Below, piece by piece: positions 47,397-62,300 of a stretch of DNA of 64,000 nucleotides (positions within the stretch are counted from its first letter, which is position 1; each line of letters begins with the position of its first letter). The stretch is taken from assembly GCA_905250125.1 (NCBI GenBank), contig CAJNOL010000473.1, positions 62,001 to 126,000 on the forward strand. Reading direction: 5' to 3'. The notes under the pieces were generated by a model. The model saw nothing but the letters and a program-made list of their open reading frames with translations, was not told where the DNA came from and made no database searches. Source of the DNA: Rotaria sordida. Lineage: Eukaryota; Rotifera; Eurotatoria; Philodinida; Philodinidae. Both the position numbers and the translations under genes were made by a program.

Positions 47397-48899
47397 TTAA
47401 CTCGTAGATAATTGTGGTCCTAAACGACAAGGTCGACATTTTCCAAGACCATATCGCCAAGCTTTTTCAATTGGTATAAGTTGATGATCAACAATATAAA
47501 ATTGATAAGTATTTGTTGATATTCGATAAACAAAATCATCATCATTATCTTGAGCATTAGCATGATGTAAACGAAAATATAAAAGTTTATTTAAATATAA
47601 TGGACCTAATGTTATATGTCCATGATAAGTAATTTGTCCTAAATTATATTTATTTGATTGTGGTTTATATCGAAATGTAAATGTTGCATTTTGTTCTTTA
47701 TTATCTCCATTATATTGTCTAAATTCATTTATTGATATATTCGATAAAATTTTTTTTTCATTATCAATTTTAAAACATTGATTTGGTGTTCGATCTAATA
47801 ATGATCTTTCAAAACAAATATATGGTAATTTAAATACTAAATGAACTGTTGTTTTTCTATTTGCCATAATATAATCAATTTCAGCTAATTTCATATAAGA
47901 ATTTTCATATTCTGTATCTGGCCAAGGTAAATAAATACCTGTACGAACAATATATTTTGTATATAAATATTTATCATATACATGTAAATTATGTATTGAA
48001 CCAGGTATATCTATATAAGTTTCATAACGACGATGATGAATAAATAAAATAGCAATCATTATTGATAAACCTAAATTAAGTATCCAAACTGGTATTAAAA
48101 AAATTGGAAAACAAATATATAAACGTTTAGCTCGACACCAATTTGGTATATCATTTGATTTAATATCATTATGTAAAAATGTATAAAGATTATTTAATTT
48201 CCATATAGTAACAAATATTGAAAATATTGCTTTAAATAATGATGACATTTTAAACCAACCATCACGACATAAATTTATATAAAAAATAATTATTATTTGT
48301 GGAATTTCTTTTGCTATAGCCCATAATAAATCAATTGTATATGAACGAACACGAAGACATTCTTCAGCTTTTAAACAACCACAACAAACAATTAAAAGAA
48401 TTAATTGTATACAAGCAATAATTATACCAATTGATGTAAAAAATGAATATCTATAAAGAAAATCTATATTAATAATATAAAGAATAAATTTATCTTACGT
48501 TGGTAATATCCATCCTTCTAATTCACAATAAACAAGACCACTTTTAATACCACGATTTTCATTAATAAAATATCCATCAAGTATTAATGACCAAATTAAT
48601 ATAATTAAATTCATTACAACACTTTGCATACACACTCGACATGAGACCATATTTTTATTTTGTAAATTATCAACTAAAATAGAAATAAATATTAAAATTA
48701 TTTACTAATAATTGAGAGATAAATGATCAAAAGTTCATTGTATTCAATTAAATATAAATAGAGAATTATTATTTTAAACCCTATTTTTGAATTAAATAAA
48801 AATTTTCTTTTAGTTACATACTCTTGAGACTATTTGTTAACTCGAGAAGTGTTCGATGGTTGCCAGGATTTATCCGGCAAAGATCAACTCTTCACTTTT
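47397..48899 (-). CDS. multipass membrane protein, unrecognised; 5' end uncertain
   Basis: Exons read on the minus strand: an upstream exon ending at 48822 (5' limit unclear, with NPGNHRTLLELTNSLK), then 48673-48499 and 48450-47397. Junctions are in frame. Hydrophobic segments include MNLIILIWSLILDGYF, FFTSIGIIIACIQLILLIV, EIPQIIIIFYINL and ICFPIFLIPVWILNLGLSIM. The last is followed by a large hydrophilic domain of about 200 residues with Cys pairs (YICFERS, NQCF, KCRPC), probably extracellular. The arrangement of membrane bundle plus globular C-terminal domain is clear, but I cannot name the family. It lies head to head with MED13, about 1.5 kb away. Confidence 0.6.
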
Positions 48900-50364
48900 G
48901 CGTAGTGCCAGATGGGCTCTGGTAAAATGCTTTAGGACTAGTCATCTAATGAGTGTTTCACAATGACTTCGAAAACAACAATTGAAGAACCTATTCCTTC
49001 TTTTTTGTCACCTATTCGCGATTGAATGATGATGATTGGATTTAGGGGGAGTGGAATATTTTTCAACACCGACGAGGTCATCCCAGGTTAATCATTCGTT
49101 GTTATTCTAGGATCAAAGTAAAGTCTCTTGATAGGTTTTTTTAATGCAGTACTACATTAACATTTGATTTTTCGGATTATTCTTTTTTGTTAATCTCGAG
49201 TTCTTTTTTTTTTTTGCTGGTGTAAAATATTCTTAGCATAAATTATGAATATATTTAAAAGTTAAAACATAAAACTACGAGTCCGCATGAACTTCATAGC
49301 AGCTATGATGTGACCGACATTATTTTTCTTTCTACTGAAATTGTTTTACAATTATTTTTCCTAATAAATTCATTTTTATATTAATTATTATTTATATTTT
49401 CTTTACATAAACCTTCTTTTGATAAAAACCAACCTTCCATTGGTTTAAGTTATGTGTTTTTTTTTCCTTGACATTAGCGAAAGGAACTGAAAAGAGAACA
49501 GCTTCACCTTTGTGTTACTAAACAAGGACACTACAACAAACAAACAAAAAAGAGTTCATTAAAATAGAATAAAAATCAATTGTCAATCTGTAAAAAGATT
49601 TTTGTATATTTAACAGATATTTAAAATATAATTTTACTTATTCTTTACTTTATAAGGATTGCTTATAAATCGAAAGATTTCTTCGGTTTTTATATTAGTT
49701 ATTATTCTTTTTTGAATAGAATAATAATCATAGAAACATTATTTAAATTTTCTGAATTAAAAGATATTTGTATATTTAGAATCAGATCTTATGTATAAAT
49801 TTATTTTTTATTTCTATTTATAAAATGTTAAGTTAATGGATTATTCTATCGAAAAAAAAACCATATGTAAGGTTGTTGCTTGTTTTTGTATTTTAATTAT
49901 ATAAATTAGTATCAAAGAATGAAATATTAATGTTTTATTTTTTCAAAATCGATTTATTATTAAAATAAATTAAAATTCAAAACATATTATCTTACTTTAA
50001 TTTATGAATAATTTTTCTCGTCCAAGAATCATCTAGTACAAGAACGAACAAAATACATTAATTCTATTGCTTCTTTTTTTCCACCAATTATTCATTATCA
50101 TATAACCTCCCTAATGAAAATTTATTAAAACCTAATCTTGTAGCGTAATAATCAATTACTTTCATTTATTTTTTTCTCTATATTATTGACTATATGTTGT
50201 TGTTGTTTTTTTTCCTCTCTTACATATATATATATCAAACAGCTGTTATTGTCTTTTAATGTTCGTTTGTTTTTTAAGTCAAATTTATGGTTAATATTGA
50301 ATATTCCATTATTATGATCCGATCAAAAACCTGTTTATTATTTATTTAAAATTACAAAAGAATA
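48900..50364. promoter_or_regulatory. divergent intergenic region between membrane-protein gene and MED13
   Basis: The two genes are transcribed away from each other, so both promoters should lie here. The sequence is AT-rich with T runs and a TATATATATATC at 50224. No specific element can be assigned, and part of the 5' end of the minus-strand gene may extend into the left side. Confidence 0.35.
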
Positions 50365-53300
50365 ATGAATACACCTTGTAGTCTTGAACATTGTCATACA
50401 AATTTATTTGCTTTGGTAATTACTATATAGTAAATATAAACTATAAAATTTATTTTATTATTTTTAGCAAAGTTTAAATGATATGAAATGGAAATGTTTT
50501 CGTCGAACAATAAATTATCGTTTAGAAACTAATCAATTAGGTCGAATTGATAATTATAAAGATCCAGTTTTAATTGCATATTGGAATGCATTACATGCGG
50601 ATATATTATGTTCATGGAGACGTGTACCAACAGATGATGGACAAAAAACTGAGAGAGAACTTTGGTTATTTGGTATTAATGAAGATCTTCCTTCAGATTT
50701 ACCTAATTTAAGACGTAAGAATTTCAATAGGAATTTCAAAATATCATTTTTGTTGTTGTTGTTGTTGTTGTTTACAGCAATTAATCATTCACATGGATCA
50801 TGGAATGAAAGTGCAATGTCATATGATTGTAGATCAATGTTATTTAAAGCATTACATAATATGATTGAAAAGTAAGATAAATTTTGAAGAAAATTATTAT
50901 TATTATTATTATTATTAATTTGTTTTTGTTAGATATTTATTAGCAAAAGGTTTTGCTCGTTTGAATAAATGGTTTGTTTTACCAATTAATGATCATTCCG
51001 ATGTTAAAGTGTATGTAGGAAGTGTGAATGTAAAAGATTTTTTATTAAAAAAAAAAATCTTCTATTTAATTTAGACCTAATTATTCGTTTAATTTTAATT
51101 TTTTTCTTCATGGTGATAATAAAGTATGTGCTAGTGTTGACGTTCAACGTCATGAACATGTATTTAATTTAACAAGTAAAGATCTTGAACGTACTTCACC
51201 ATCAAATGGTATATACTAGATAATTTAATTTATTTTCTTTTTAAATTTTATAATAATTTTGATGTTTAGTTATTTTGGCACCATATGGTATTAATGGAAT
51301 GCTTATTGGTCATGTTAGTAGAGAAATAGATATGAATATTTGCCGTGAAAGTTGGGAAAAAAGTTATCCAATTCGTCATTTAGATGGTTTACCTGATTTT
51401 GTTGAAGTTACAACAGGTATATTGAATTTTGTAATCTTTGAATAAAAGAAAAACATAGAGACAAACTTTAGAATTATTAGAATATTTTTGATTATGAATA
51501 GATTTCAATAATACTAAGAGAATAGATTTATAGAATTTTTTACAATCTTTTATAGTTAAAATATGACGAAAAAACTATTTTTAACAAAACTAATTGGATT
51601 TTTGGTCATCAATCAAGTTGACTTTCGGATACAGGCATGAAAAATTTTCTAAAACTATTATAGAGTGATTTTTTAAAGTAACAAAAACTTCGTCGGAACT
51701 TTTTATTTTTGATCTATCCAATTTATAGAGCATAACGAATTGTCTATTAAAAAAAATAAGTAACTTTCCGTTTTACATAAATGAAGCTCAAATAGAATAA
51801 TCTAAACTTTGATGTTTTCACATTACAATGTGAAAATGGGCAACAATGTAGAGATTTGATGAAAAAAAAACGAAAAAGTGATATTTTTCGTGATGTTTAA
51901 TAGGTTTTTGCTAATAACTGACTTTTTTTGGTAAACAATTTATTCTAGCTATTTAAGACACTTGAAAAGTCTTAGACTCAATAAAATAGCGAAATTTCTG
52001 TCATCTTAGAGAAGCGTATCTTTTTCCAAAGAAAGATTCTAAGGAATAAATTATATAGATTGCAACAGTAAAGCTCTTGCTCTATCGTTCCCTAATGGAA
52101 AAAAGTAATTATTCTTTGCCAACTAAGGATTTTATAAAAAAAAAAAAACTTGTCCAATACATTGCGTGCACACACTTTAATACAACCCCCAACTGTACGA
52201 AACTTGCACAGAATGTTTTTCTCTACCTACTACACCTATTCAGTTAGCGTAATGATGCCTAAATACTTTAGGTTTTTCAAAGTTTTTTTTGGCTTCTAGA
52301 ATACTTTTAAAGAAAATTGATCACATATTCAGAAACAGCAAAAAAAAATTTGTATCGTACGATGTAAATATTTTCGGAAAACTTTAGTCTACGAGTCCCA
52401 CTTAATGAATTTTCATTAAAAACTTTTTTCAGTTTACTAACAATTAAAATCATATTAATGCAATTTTGACAGAAAATAAATCATATCTAGGTACTTTGTA
52501 GAAAATACTCACTGTATACTGATATTCAAATGCTTATATTTTTTATCAAAACAAAAAAACAAAGAATTAGAAATAGAAAAGGTTATTTCGACATATTAGG
52601 TACTCTGGACAAATCAAAAAAATTTTTTATAGAACAACTTATTCTACTCGAAAACTTCCTTTTTTCTACAGGGTAATTCATAAGTAGCTTTACGGTAGAA
52701 AATTTCACTTAATAATGCCAATTCTTTTTTTTCTCTGACAAAGGAGACTTTAGAATGGTTTTTTTTATTGGATTTTCATGACCTTACAGGTCGTAGAGTA
52801 TATATACAATGTTAAAGTGTATTTATTCAGAGTCTTTATAAAAACAAGTACCAGCAAGGATAATCAAAGTGGCTCTCGCTTTCACTTCATTGCACTTAGG
52901 AAAAGATAGTATATCTACATTGGTAGTGAGAGAGAAGAAAAAAAAACATAATGAAACACATGACGAATGTATGCACATATAAATCTGAATATGATCATCT
53001 TCAACATTATAAAAGATAGAAATTTATTATCGAAGTCATTGATAATATTTTTAAGCAATATTTATAAATGTCGTTTTTATTGAAAAAAGAAAACTTTAAA
53101 ATCTTCTCTATCGCATAAAAGGAATTTAACCTCATAGAAAGTGAAGATATTCAAATTTTCTATCGTAAAGCTACTCCATAGGATACCACACAGGAAAAAA
53201 AAATTTCTGCTAAAACCGCAATTTTAATTAACCGCGAAAATCAAATTGTTTATGCGCCTACACACACTCAGGTGAAAACTACGATGAGAACAAAGACAAG

Positions 53301-56300
53301 TATGTACCAACGAAAATATTTTACAACTTGAATCGCGATTTTTCTGTGGACAATCTGCAGACGAGGAGGAAACAACAGAAGCTTTAGTTTTGAACTCTTC
53401 TGCGGATGGGAAAGCAGCAGACTTCAAGACTGAAGCTTTTGCTGTTTCTCCATTCATTTGTAGATATCTGACAAAGTTGCTTATGTCTATATTCGGAATT
53501 TCTATAATTGATAATCTAATAATTCAGTAACTTTTGTTGAAAAACAATTTCTTCATGTGTATAAATAGAAGTAGAAGAAGAAAAAGTTGTTTTTTTTTTA
53601 TTTCGAAGGTAATGCTCGAATGTTCTATCCAACATGTTATGTATATAAAATTGGCTCAAATGATGAATCAACAACAAATAATGAAAATACTTCAACAAAT
53701 AAAAAATCTAATACATCCATAACAAAAAAACCAAAATCAACAGCAACAACAACAACAACAACAACAGCAACAACAATAAATACATCTTTAGATATAACAT
53801 CAAATAAAAATAAAATTGATAATTCTTTTATAAAAAAATTTGCTAATAATTTATTAGTTGCAACTCAACGAAATAGTTGTATTGATCTTGAAAAAAAGTA
53901 AAATTTTCAAAAACAAAAACAAAAACAAAAATTAAATCTATAAAAATTCTTTATTTTCTAGACAAGATAATCAACAAAATGATATATGTTTAACAATTAA
54001 TGATCCAGTTAATCATCATTTATGTCAATGTAATCAAACTTTATCAATAAATACACGTTCATCACCATTTATTCCATTTCATCGTCGTCCTCGTACAACA
54101 TCTCCTATTACGTCTGATTCATCCATTCGAAATAAAATTGATACAATTAAAACAGAAAATTCTTCATCAGAATCAATTGAAAATCATGATACTCTAATCG
54201 AATCAACATCATCTTCAATAGTAACAACTAATACTCAATTAACAACTAATGAAAAACCAGCTGATTGGACAGCATCAACACCAAATAGTGTGGGTATTAC
54301 AGGTCCCCCATCAGTACTTACTTCAATTACGAATCAAAATTCTACTACAATAAATTCTCCAGCACCAAATCCAATATCAACACGTGGTATTAAACGTTCA
54401 GCAGCAAAAGCATTGGATGAAACATATATTGAAGATGATGAATCAGAACAACAAAAACAAACATATGATTTTTATCGAACTGATTCATTGTAAGATTTAA
54501 TTTCTATTTAAATTTTCTTTTTTTGATATTAATAATTATTTAAGTTTACAATTACCTTTAAAACGTTTTCGAGCTGATGATCAATTAAATTTGAATGAGT
54601 TTGAATCAACAATAACAACTTGTGAACATGTTTATCAACATGGTCAACCTACACCTCCTAGTCCTAGTCAAATATCATTTCGTGTACGATGATTTTTGTT
54701 TTTGTTTTTTTTTTAATTTCTATATTTTCTTTATATTTTTAGTCTAATCTTGATTTTGATGATAATGAAGATTTAACATCACGAACAAATTATTTACTTT
54801 CAACATCAAATAATACTCGTTCATCAAATCAATCATCATTTTTTTTAACAGATGGACCATCAATGGCTGATCTTGAAACAATTATTGATTCACAATATAC
54901 AATAGAAAATAAAAATACAAATACTCATTCACATAATATTTCTGATAATAATATTAAATCACCAAGTCGAAAAGAAAATATACTTCCACCACCACCTCCT
55001 ATTCCAAGTATATATATTAATAACGGTAGTATATATCCTGTCAATCGATCATTAAATGGAGGTTTGTTAGATTTAAAGGAGAGAGAGAGAGAGACTACCG
55101 ACTAGGATTTATCTAACATATTTTAATTGTGAAGAGCTAGATAACCGTCTTCAGTTTAGTTTCTTTCTTTTGATAATAAGATATATATTGTGTTATCAAA
55201 AAGTAATTTAAGAAAATGTTCAAGAAAGTTGTAGAAATTTGACAGCATTGAATTAGTATCAGAAGTTCTTTTCAAGATTCATAAATTGACAGTGCGCTAA
55301 AATTTATCCAAAGTAGAAGCAAAAATTATTTCAAATAACGCAAATAAAAGAGCAATCATTAATGATAAGTTTACTGCAAGTCATTTGTCAATAGTGAGTA
55401 TTTCGGATAAGAAACATCGTGTCAATTTAGTTCGTTCAAAACATAATTTTCACATGTCTAAAATGTCGACTTGGAAGAAGCTCAGTCTTCTTCTTCAGAA
55501 CCGTTTGAGCTTCATCTAGAAATAAGACGATACAACAAAAAAAAAAGGTTCAATAAAATCATTTATTTAGTTCTTCATGAAATGGAACAAATCTATAATA
55601 CACCACCAGGTTCATCATCATCAGAAAAACTTCAAGCATTACATTCTCCATATGGAATTATAATTGATACATCAATACATGTTGCAAATACATTTGATGC
55701 ATTAAATCATTTTAGTCAAGAATCTATACTTGCACCATTTGAATCAAATTCTATTGCTGAACAATCATCTTATTATCCATTAAATAAATTTTCATTAAAA
55801 AAATTTCATAAACGTTATGAACCATCAAAATCATTATCAATAACAACATCAACATATCATAAAAATTTTCGAAATTGGAAACATACAATACCAATTAATG
55901 ATATATCATCAAGTCCATTTAATAATAATCAACAAATTCTACGACAACAAACAACACCACGTTCAATGCCAACACCAATACCAAATATATATTCACCAAT
56001 GCGTTCAAATGATTTACAATCATCACCATATCCTAATCGATCAATTAGTAGTGTTCAAACAATAAATAGTCCAATAAGTGGTATTATACCATCAATAATA
56101 CCTGAAATTGATTCATTTATATTTAATATTTTACTTACTGATAGTATTTTAAATATATATCGTGATATTAATTTTGATTCATGTGTTTTATGTGCATGTA
56201 ATTCAAATGATTTATCAATACATGGTATGGATTCAATAATATATTTAGAAAAACCACATGATAATATTAAATCTATACATTCACATATGTATACACATCA

Positions 56301-59300
56301 ACAATCACCATATCAACATTCAACAATATATTCTCAACAACAACAACAACAACAACAACAATCAATATCATCAACAAATAATTCATGTTCATGTGGTTTT
56401 TCAGCTGTTGTGAATTTACGTTTAGGTTATTCATCTGGTTTATTTTATGAAGATGAAATTGAAATAACAGGAATTAAAGCTGATATTAAATATCGTCAAT
56501 TAAATGATAATTTATCAATTAATTTATTAGAATTAATTGAAAAAAAACAATCGATATCATCACCATTTGATTATTTTAATAATCAAAATTTACAAAAACA
56601 AAATACTCAAGATATTTTACAAAAAACTTTAAAAGAACCATTTTATCAATGTAAGTTATTCATTTAATGAATTTATATTCATTCGAAATCTCATAAATTT
56701 GAATGTCATATCTATAGTAAACTGTTCTCGTATTTTCTGTATAGTTCGTATGATGTTTTGACTATTCATTTGTACCATCAACTTTATCAAATGTAGCTTT
56801 GTTATCCCAATATATTTTTTGAGAAAGTGTTTCATTTCCATTTATTTCATAATTTTCTCCCACAACTTCTTCATCTGATACATCAGTTTTATATTGTGCA
56901 ACTTGTAGCATATTTATCTTTTTCACTCGGGAATTCTAAGCAGAAACCAAAAGAAAGAATAGAAACAACGAGTATTTACATGTATGTCGAACATAGTATC
57001 TATATCAACAAACATTCATTTAATTGACTGTTAATAAATTTTATAAATTGATCATTAAAAACGACTATAAGGTTTTTACTACAGTAGGATTGTAGAGAAC
57101 CGACATATATTCCTTTCATTAATCAAAACCTTATATTGGTCTTTATAAACAAACCTGATTTATTACTAGCTGATTATTCAAGTCATTTACTGATTAAATA
57201 TTTTGTTCTCATTATTTAACTTTATATTTCAGTTATGAATATATCTGTTTGAGACGGAAAAGTATTACAAATAGTTCAAATCTAGAGTCTATTCATATGT
57301 ATTTATTTTTAACCTCATAATGGTATAGATAAGAACCAAAAGATGGAATAAACGGTATTAAGCCGTTAACATACATCCTCAGTTGATTCTAACGATGATC
57401 TTTTTCTTTTAATCTAATTAATATATTGTTTTTCTTATTATTATTATAATACATCGATCGAATATTTTCTTTTTGTCGATCTCTAACTAATATATAAATA
57501 TTTAGATGAAAATTGGGCTTGTCGATTAGCTCTTGATCAAGCACGAAATAATGGTAATGGTTTAATAGTTGATGATATTGATAAACATCATTGGTTACAT
57601 CAATGGTCATATTTAACATGTAAGCAAAAAGAAAATATTTATTGAAAATATTAATCTTATTTTTATTATTTTTTTAAGCACCACTTGATTCTGATCAACA
57701 ATTAATAACTATGTTACGTTCATTACAACCATTATTAGTTGAAGCATTAAAAAAACGTAATGTTAATGGATTATGGAGTACAATTGATGGTCCATTAACA
57801 TGGAAATCTTTTCATCAATTATTATATGTACAAAATCAACATGCACATCTTGAAGAACAAATAAGTGGACCACAACCAATACCATATATTCTTGCTGGTC
57901 TTGATCGTGAATGGATTATGTTAGCACCTTATGGTTTAAAATTTTGGGATAAATTATGTCTTGAACCATATTCAAAACGAAAAGATATTGGTTATATATG
58001 TATTGTACCTGATAATGATTATATATGTACAATGACAAAAATTTATTTTCGTGAATTATCTTCACATTATGAATTATGTCGATTAGGTTCACATAGACCT
58101 TTATTAAAAGCATTTTCAGATCAAGGACTTTTACGTATATCATCACAACAATGTAATGATTCATCACAACTTCCAAATGTTGATTCATGGTTTACTGATC
58201 ATGAAACAACACATCCACTTGGCAGTCGATTAAAACTTTATGCTCAAATATTCAAAGATAAACTTCGTAAGAATTAATGAAAAAAAGAAAAAAGAAATCT
58301 TTCAAAATGTCTTATTACTCGATGATTAATTTATTTTAATTATAATATAGCTGATAATTTATCAAAAACAAAGATTCTATCGAAATTTGATTCATTAGGA
58401 ATTATAGAGTAGAGCCTGCCAGACTAATTGGAATTGAATTAGTCCGTCCAAAAATATGAAATAATTTTTTCATTCGATGACTAACACATCCTACATATTT
58501 TTTAGACGACTAGAATCCATCGGATTCGGATTAACTTAATTTCAAACTGCATTTTGGAATATGAACTTTACTTTTCGACCAAATGACTAAGAATTTGATC
58601 CCAAATCTTTTTTTCTAGTTGTGACGCGCTTCCAGTAAAGTAAATCGTTGTTGATTTCACTTTTTCTTATTAAATTTCAAGATTTTGAGTTTGTTGTATT
58701 CCTAACAAGGACTCATCATAGACATAACCGCAAGATCAAAGTCTACTGTAATCGATTAATTGTAGGTATAAATTCATAAACCGAAACATATATTAATTAA
58801 TCCTCTTTTATGCAATACCTATAGCTCTCCCATATTTATTATTCTCGTAGGGATTGCACTAACAGTTTTTTAATTCACTCAATTGTTCTCTCAAAATGAT
58901 TCCTTAAAGAATCTTTAATATACATATTTTTATAATTAAAATAAACATTTCCTTCAAATTGAAAGTAAATCCTATTTTTTTTTTTTTTTTTTTGTATTAT
59001 TTTCTAGTCAATATTCTCACCACACAATCATTCGATAATACATTATCAGATGATAGTACATCTCGTCGAGATGTATTTCGTAGTCCAAATGATATATCAC
59101 CATCATCATCATCATTTGATCATTATTCAACGAACAATGATTTAATAATAAATACTGGGTGAGGCATAATAATTGACAACATTTCTTGTATTTTGCAAAT
59201 TGTATTATCTTGATCTTTTAAAAATAAAAAAAGATCAATTTGTAAAATACTAAATTTTGTAATCATTATATCTCATTTGGTAATAATTATACATTTTTAT

Positions 59301-62300
59301 TTTCATTAACTAGTGTTGCTGCAAATAGTATTTATACAACAGGATCACCAGCAAGTGATGCTCTTAATACATCATCAAATAATCTTTCACCATCATCAAC
59401 AAATGGTACAATTGTAAATGGTCAACAAGTTGATCCAATTGATTTACAAGCATTTGAATCATATTATCATGGTCGTTCATTAAATGATGAACAATTATTT
59501 TTAGTTATTTATATAATTGATACATTTCGATATGAATTAATGGGATCATCAAATAATGATAATGATGATATTCATATTGATGATACAATTGATATTTATG
59601 TAAGAAAAGCAATTTTTCGTGCTTATTTAGATCTTATTAAAGATTTACCAGAAAAAATTACTCTTCGACTTAATATTCAAGTAAAGTTCTAATATAAAAA
59701 TAATATTTATTTATTTATTTATTCTATTTAATTTTATTTAGATTGTTCCATTTGAATCAATAGTCAATCAACAAATGGAATCTGATGCTGAACTTCGTTT
59801 AACACGATTAAAACGTTTTTCATTTCATGTTTATGATCAATTACGACAAACTGTTTCACATACAACACGTGCAAAATCTTTAACTGGTTTTGGTCCAGCT
59901 ATATCAGAAGAAAAAATGCAAACAAAAATTGTAAAACTAACATATTTTCATATAGAATTTTGAAATATTCATTTGTTGTTTTGATTTTTTCAGGTTATGC
60001 AATTGTATACACCAGCATATATTCTTTCACCTAAATCAGATTTTCGTTTTAAACCATTTGCTGATATAACAGAACAATCAAATATAAATGGAAGTATTTT
60101 ATTTTGTTCATATTGTCTATCAGATGATCAACGATATCTTTTGGCAGCATGTTCTGATGATCGAGGAGAATTATTAGAAACATGTTCAATTAATATTGAA
60201 GTACCAGATAGGTAAATAATAGAAGACAAAATAATTATAAAAAAAAAACTGTTTTGAATATCATTCAGTCTGATTTAGGAAAATTTTATTTAAATACATC
60301 ATTAGAAAGAACATTGAAAACTGTATATCGCTGTTATCGAAATGATTCGTTTTAGTAGAATTGTAAGCAATTGAGTAAATTTTACTATCGAACTGAACGA
60401 TTATCTTAGTGCGATTCAATTCTACAATGCAACTTCAAAACTTAGAATTTAATGTATTTTGTAGAGTAGATTTTAGAGTTTCGAACAAGACCGAACTGCT
60501 TTTCATATAGCAAACTATTCGATCGGTACGATGCTTTCCATTTTCATCGATGTTTTCTAGCTGAAGGCACTGTATCAAACTAAAAGCATTGTACCAATTG
60601 AATACATAGAAGACAACTCGATTGTATTTGCAAGTAAAAACGTCTGCTCTATAAAATACATTAAAACCTAAGCTTTGAAGTTACGCTGTGGAATTGAATC
60701 GTTTAAAAGCGACATACAGTTTTCAATGCTCTTTTTAATAGTCTGCTTAAACTTTTATCTATTACACAAAAAATATTTTGTGTGATAAAAATTCAAATGA
60801 CTAAACTTGAGACAAAAATTTATATTTCAGATTTTTAATCCATGCTGAGAGAAAAATGTTCACAAAACAAAATTTTTTTAAAACTTTCATTATCTACTTT
60901 AGACATAAAAGAAAAATTCAACATGCTCGACGAATTGGTTTACAAAAATTATGGGATTTTATAATGCGTATTGTTACAGGTACAACAATGCCATGGAGAA
61001 TTGTTATTGGACGATTAGGAAGACTTGGTCATGGAGAATTAAAAAGTATAATTAAATCAAAAACAAAAACAAAAAAAAAGACTATGAAAATTTCTATTTT
61101 TATTATTGTTTAGATTGGGGAGTAATATTATCAAAAAAGAATCTTGTCCGTTGTGCTACATTAATACGTGAATCATGTTCAATGTGTCATATTTTACGTA
61201 GTCATGATCATCCAGTTATATTATCAGCATGTTTAATATCTATGGAAACACATCCATTATTAACTATTCTACCAGAATCACTTGAACTTGGAGAAATGCG
61301 TGGAACACAACCATCAAATAATAATACAACAACAATGCAAAATAGTGGACAAGTTTTAAGTGATGTTTCAGTAACACATATTCTTACATTACCAACATCA
61401 GCATCTGTACAGGTTAGATAATTTAAATTTACTATATTTTTTATATCATAAAAAGGCAATTCAATAGAAAGTTTACAATATTTATTATAATAAAACATTT
61501 TTTTCATTACGAATTTGTTTTATTTTTGTCATATAGCATGTACAAGCCATTCCTCGGCCAAATGATCCTCGTCAATCACCAATCTATAATGAAGATGATT
61601 TATTTAATTCAATATTTGAAGGATTTGATACTGATCCATTTGGTCCTATGCAATCACCACCACCAGATTTAGAATTTCCACCTACTGGTGTACTTGATAT
61701 AAATCATAATGGAAATCCAAATGGACCTATGAGTCGTTTAAATAGTTTATCTATATCACAACATAATTATAATGGAAATGATCTATATGGAAATTCTTTA
61801 CATAATTCAAATATAAAATCAAATTCATTACTTCATTTAGATTCTGAAGTTGATTTAAATGATATACCATCATTACATCAACAACCACTTGCACTTGGTT
61901 TTTATGTTTCAACAATAGGTACATTAAATTCTTTACCAATATGGATGTTACAAGGAAAATCAAATCAACGATTAAATAATACATCAAGTGTATTTAAAGC
62001 AACATTACATGTTAGTGTACCTAATGCTCAACATTCAGATGATATGTTATTTGCTCAAAGTCATGATCAAAAATCCATTCATCCACTTGATTCAAATTAT
62101 ACATATGTTGTACTTAGGTATAAAAGTTCTGTTCTATGTTTTTCTTTTTGTCTCTAGAATTATTTATTTTTAGACATGTCCTTGAATCTTATAATCGTTT
62201 GTCGTGGTTATTAATAGATGCTAAAACTAATGAACGTGCTAGTTGTTTACCGATTCATATGGAAACATTATTAAAATTATACCATGCTTTTATTAAATTT

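Larger units (their letters stand above)
51417..53608. other. 2.2 kb MED13 intron 6, TE-bearing
   Basis: Far larger than the 50-60 nt introns around it. It contains a MITE-like element (52669-53190) and an antisense open frame (53224-53457, minus). Its left 1.2 kb shows nothing recognisable. Confidence 0.7.

Noticed and set aside
56656..56841. Minus-strand open frame inside a MED13 intron
   Set aside because: AT-rich random composition (K, I, M, Q), no motif and no splice support.
57916..58188. Minus-strand open frame inside MED13 exon 13
   Set aside because: Antisense shadow of a conserved coding exon.
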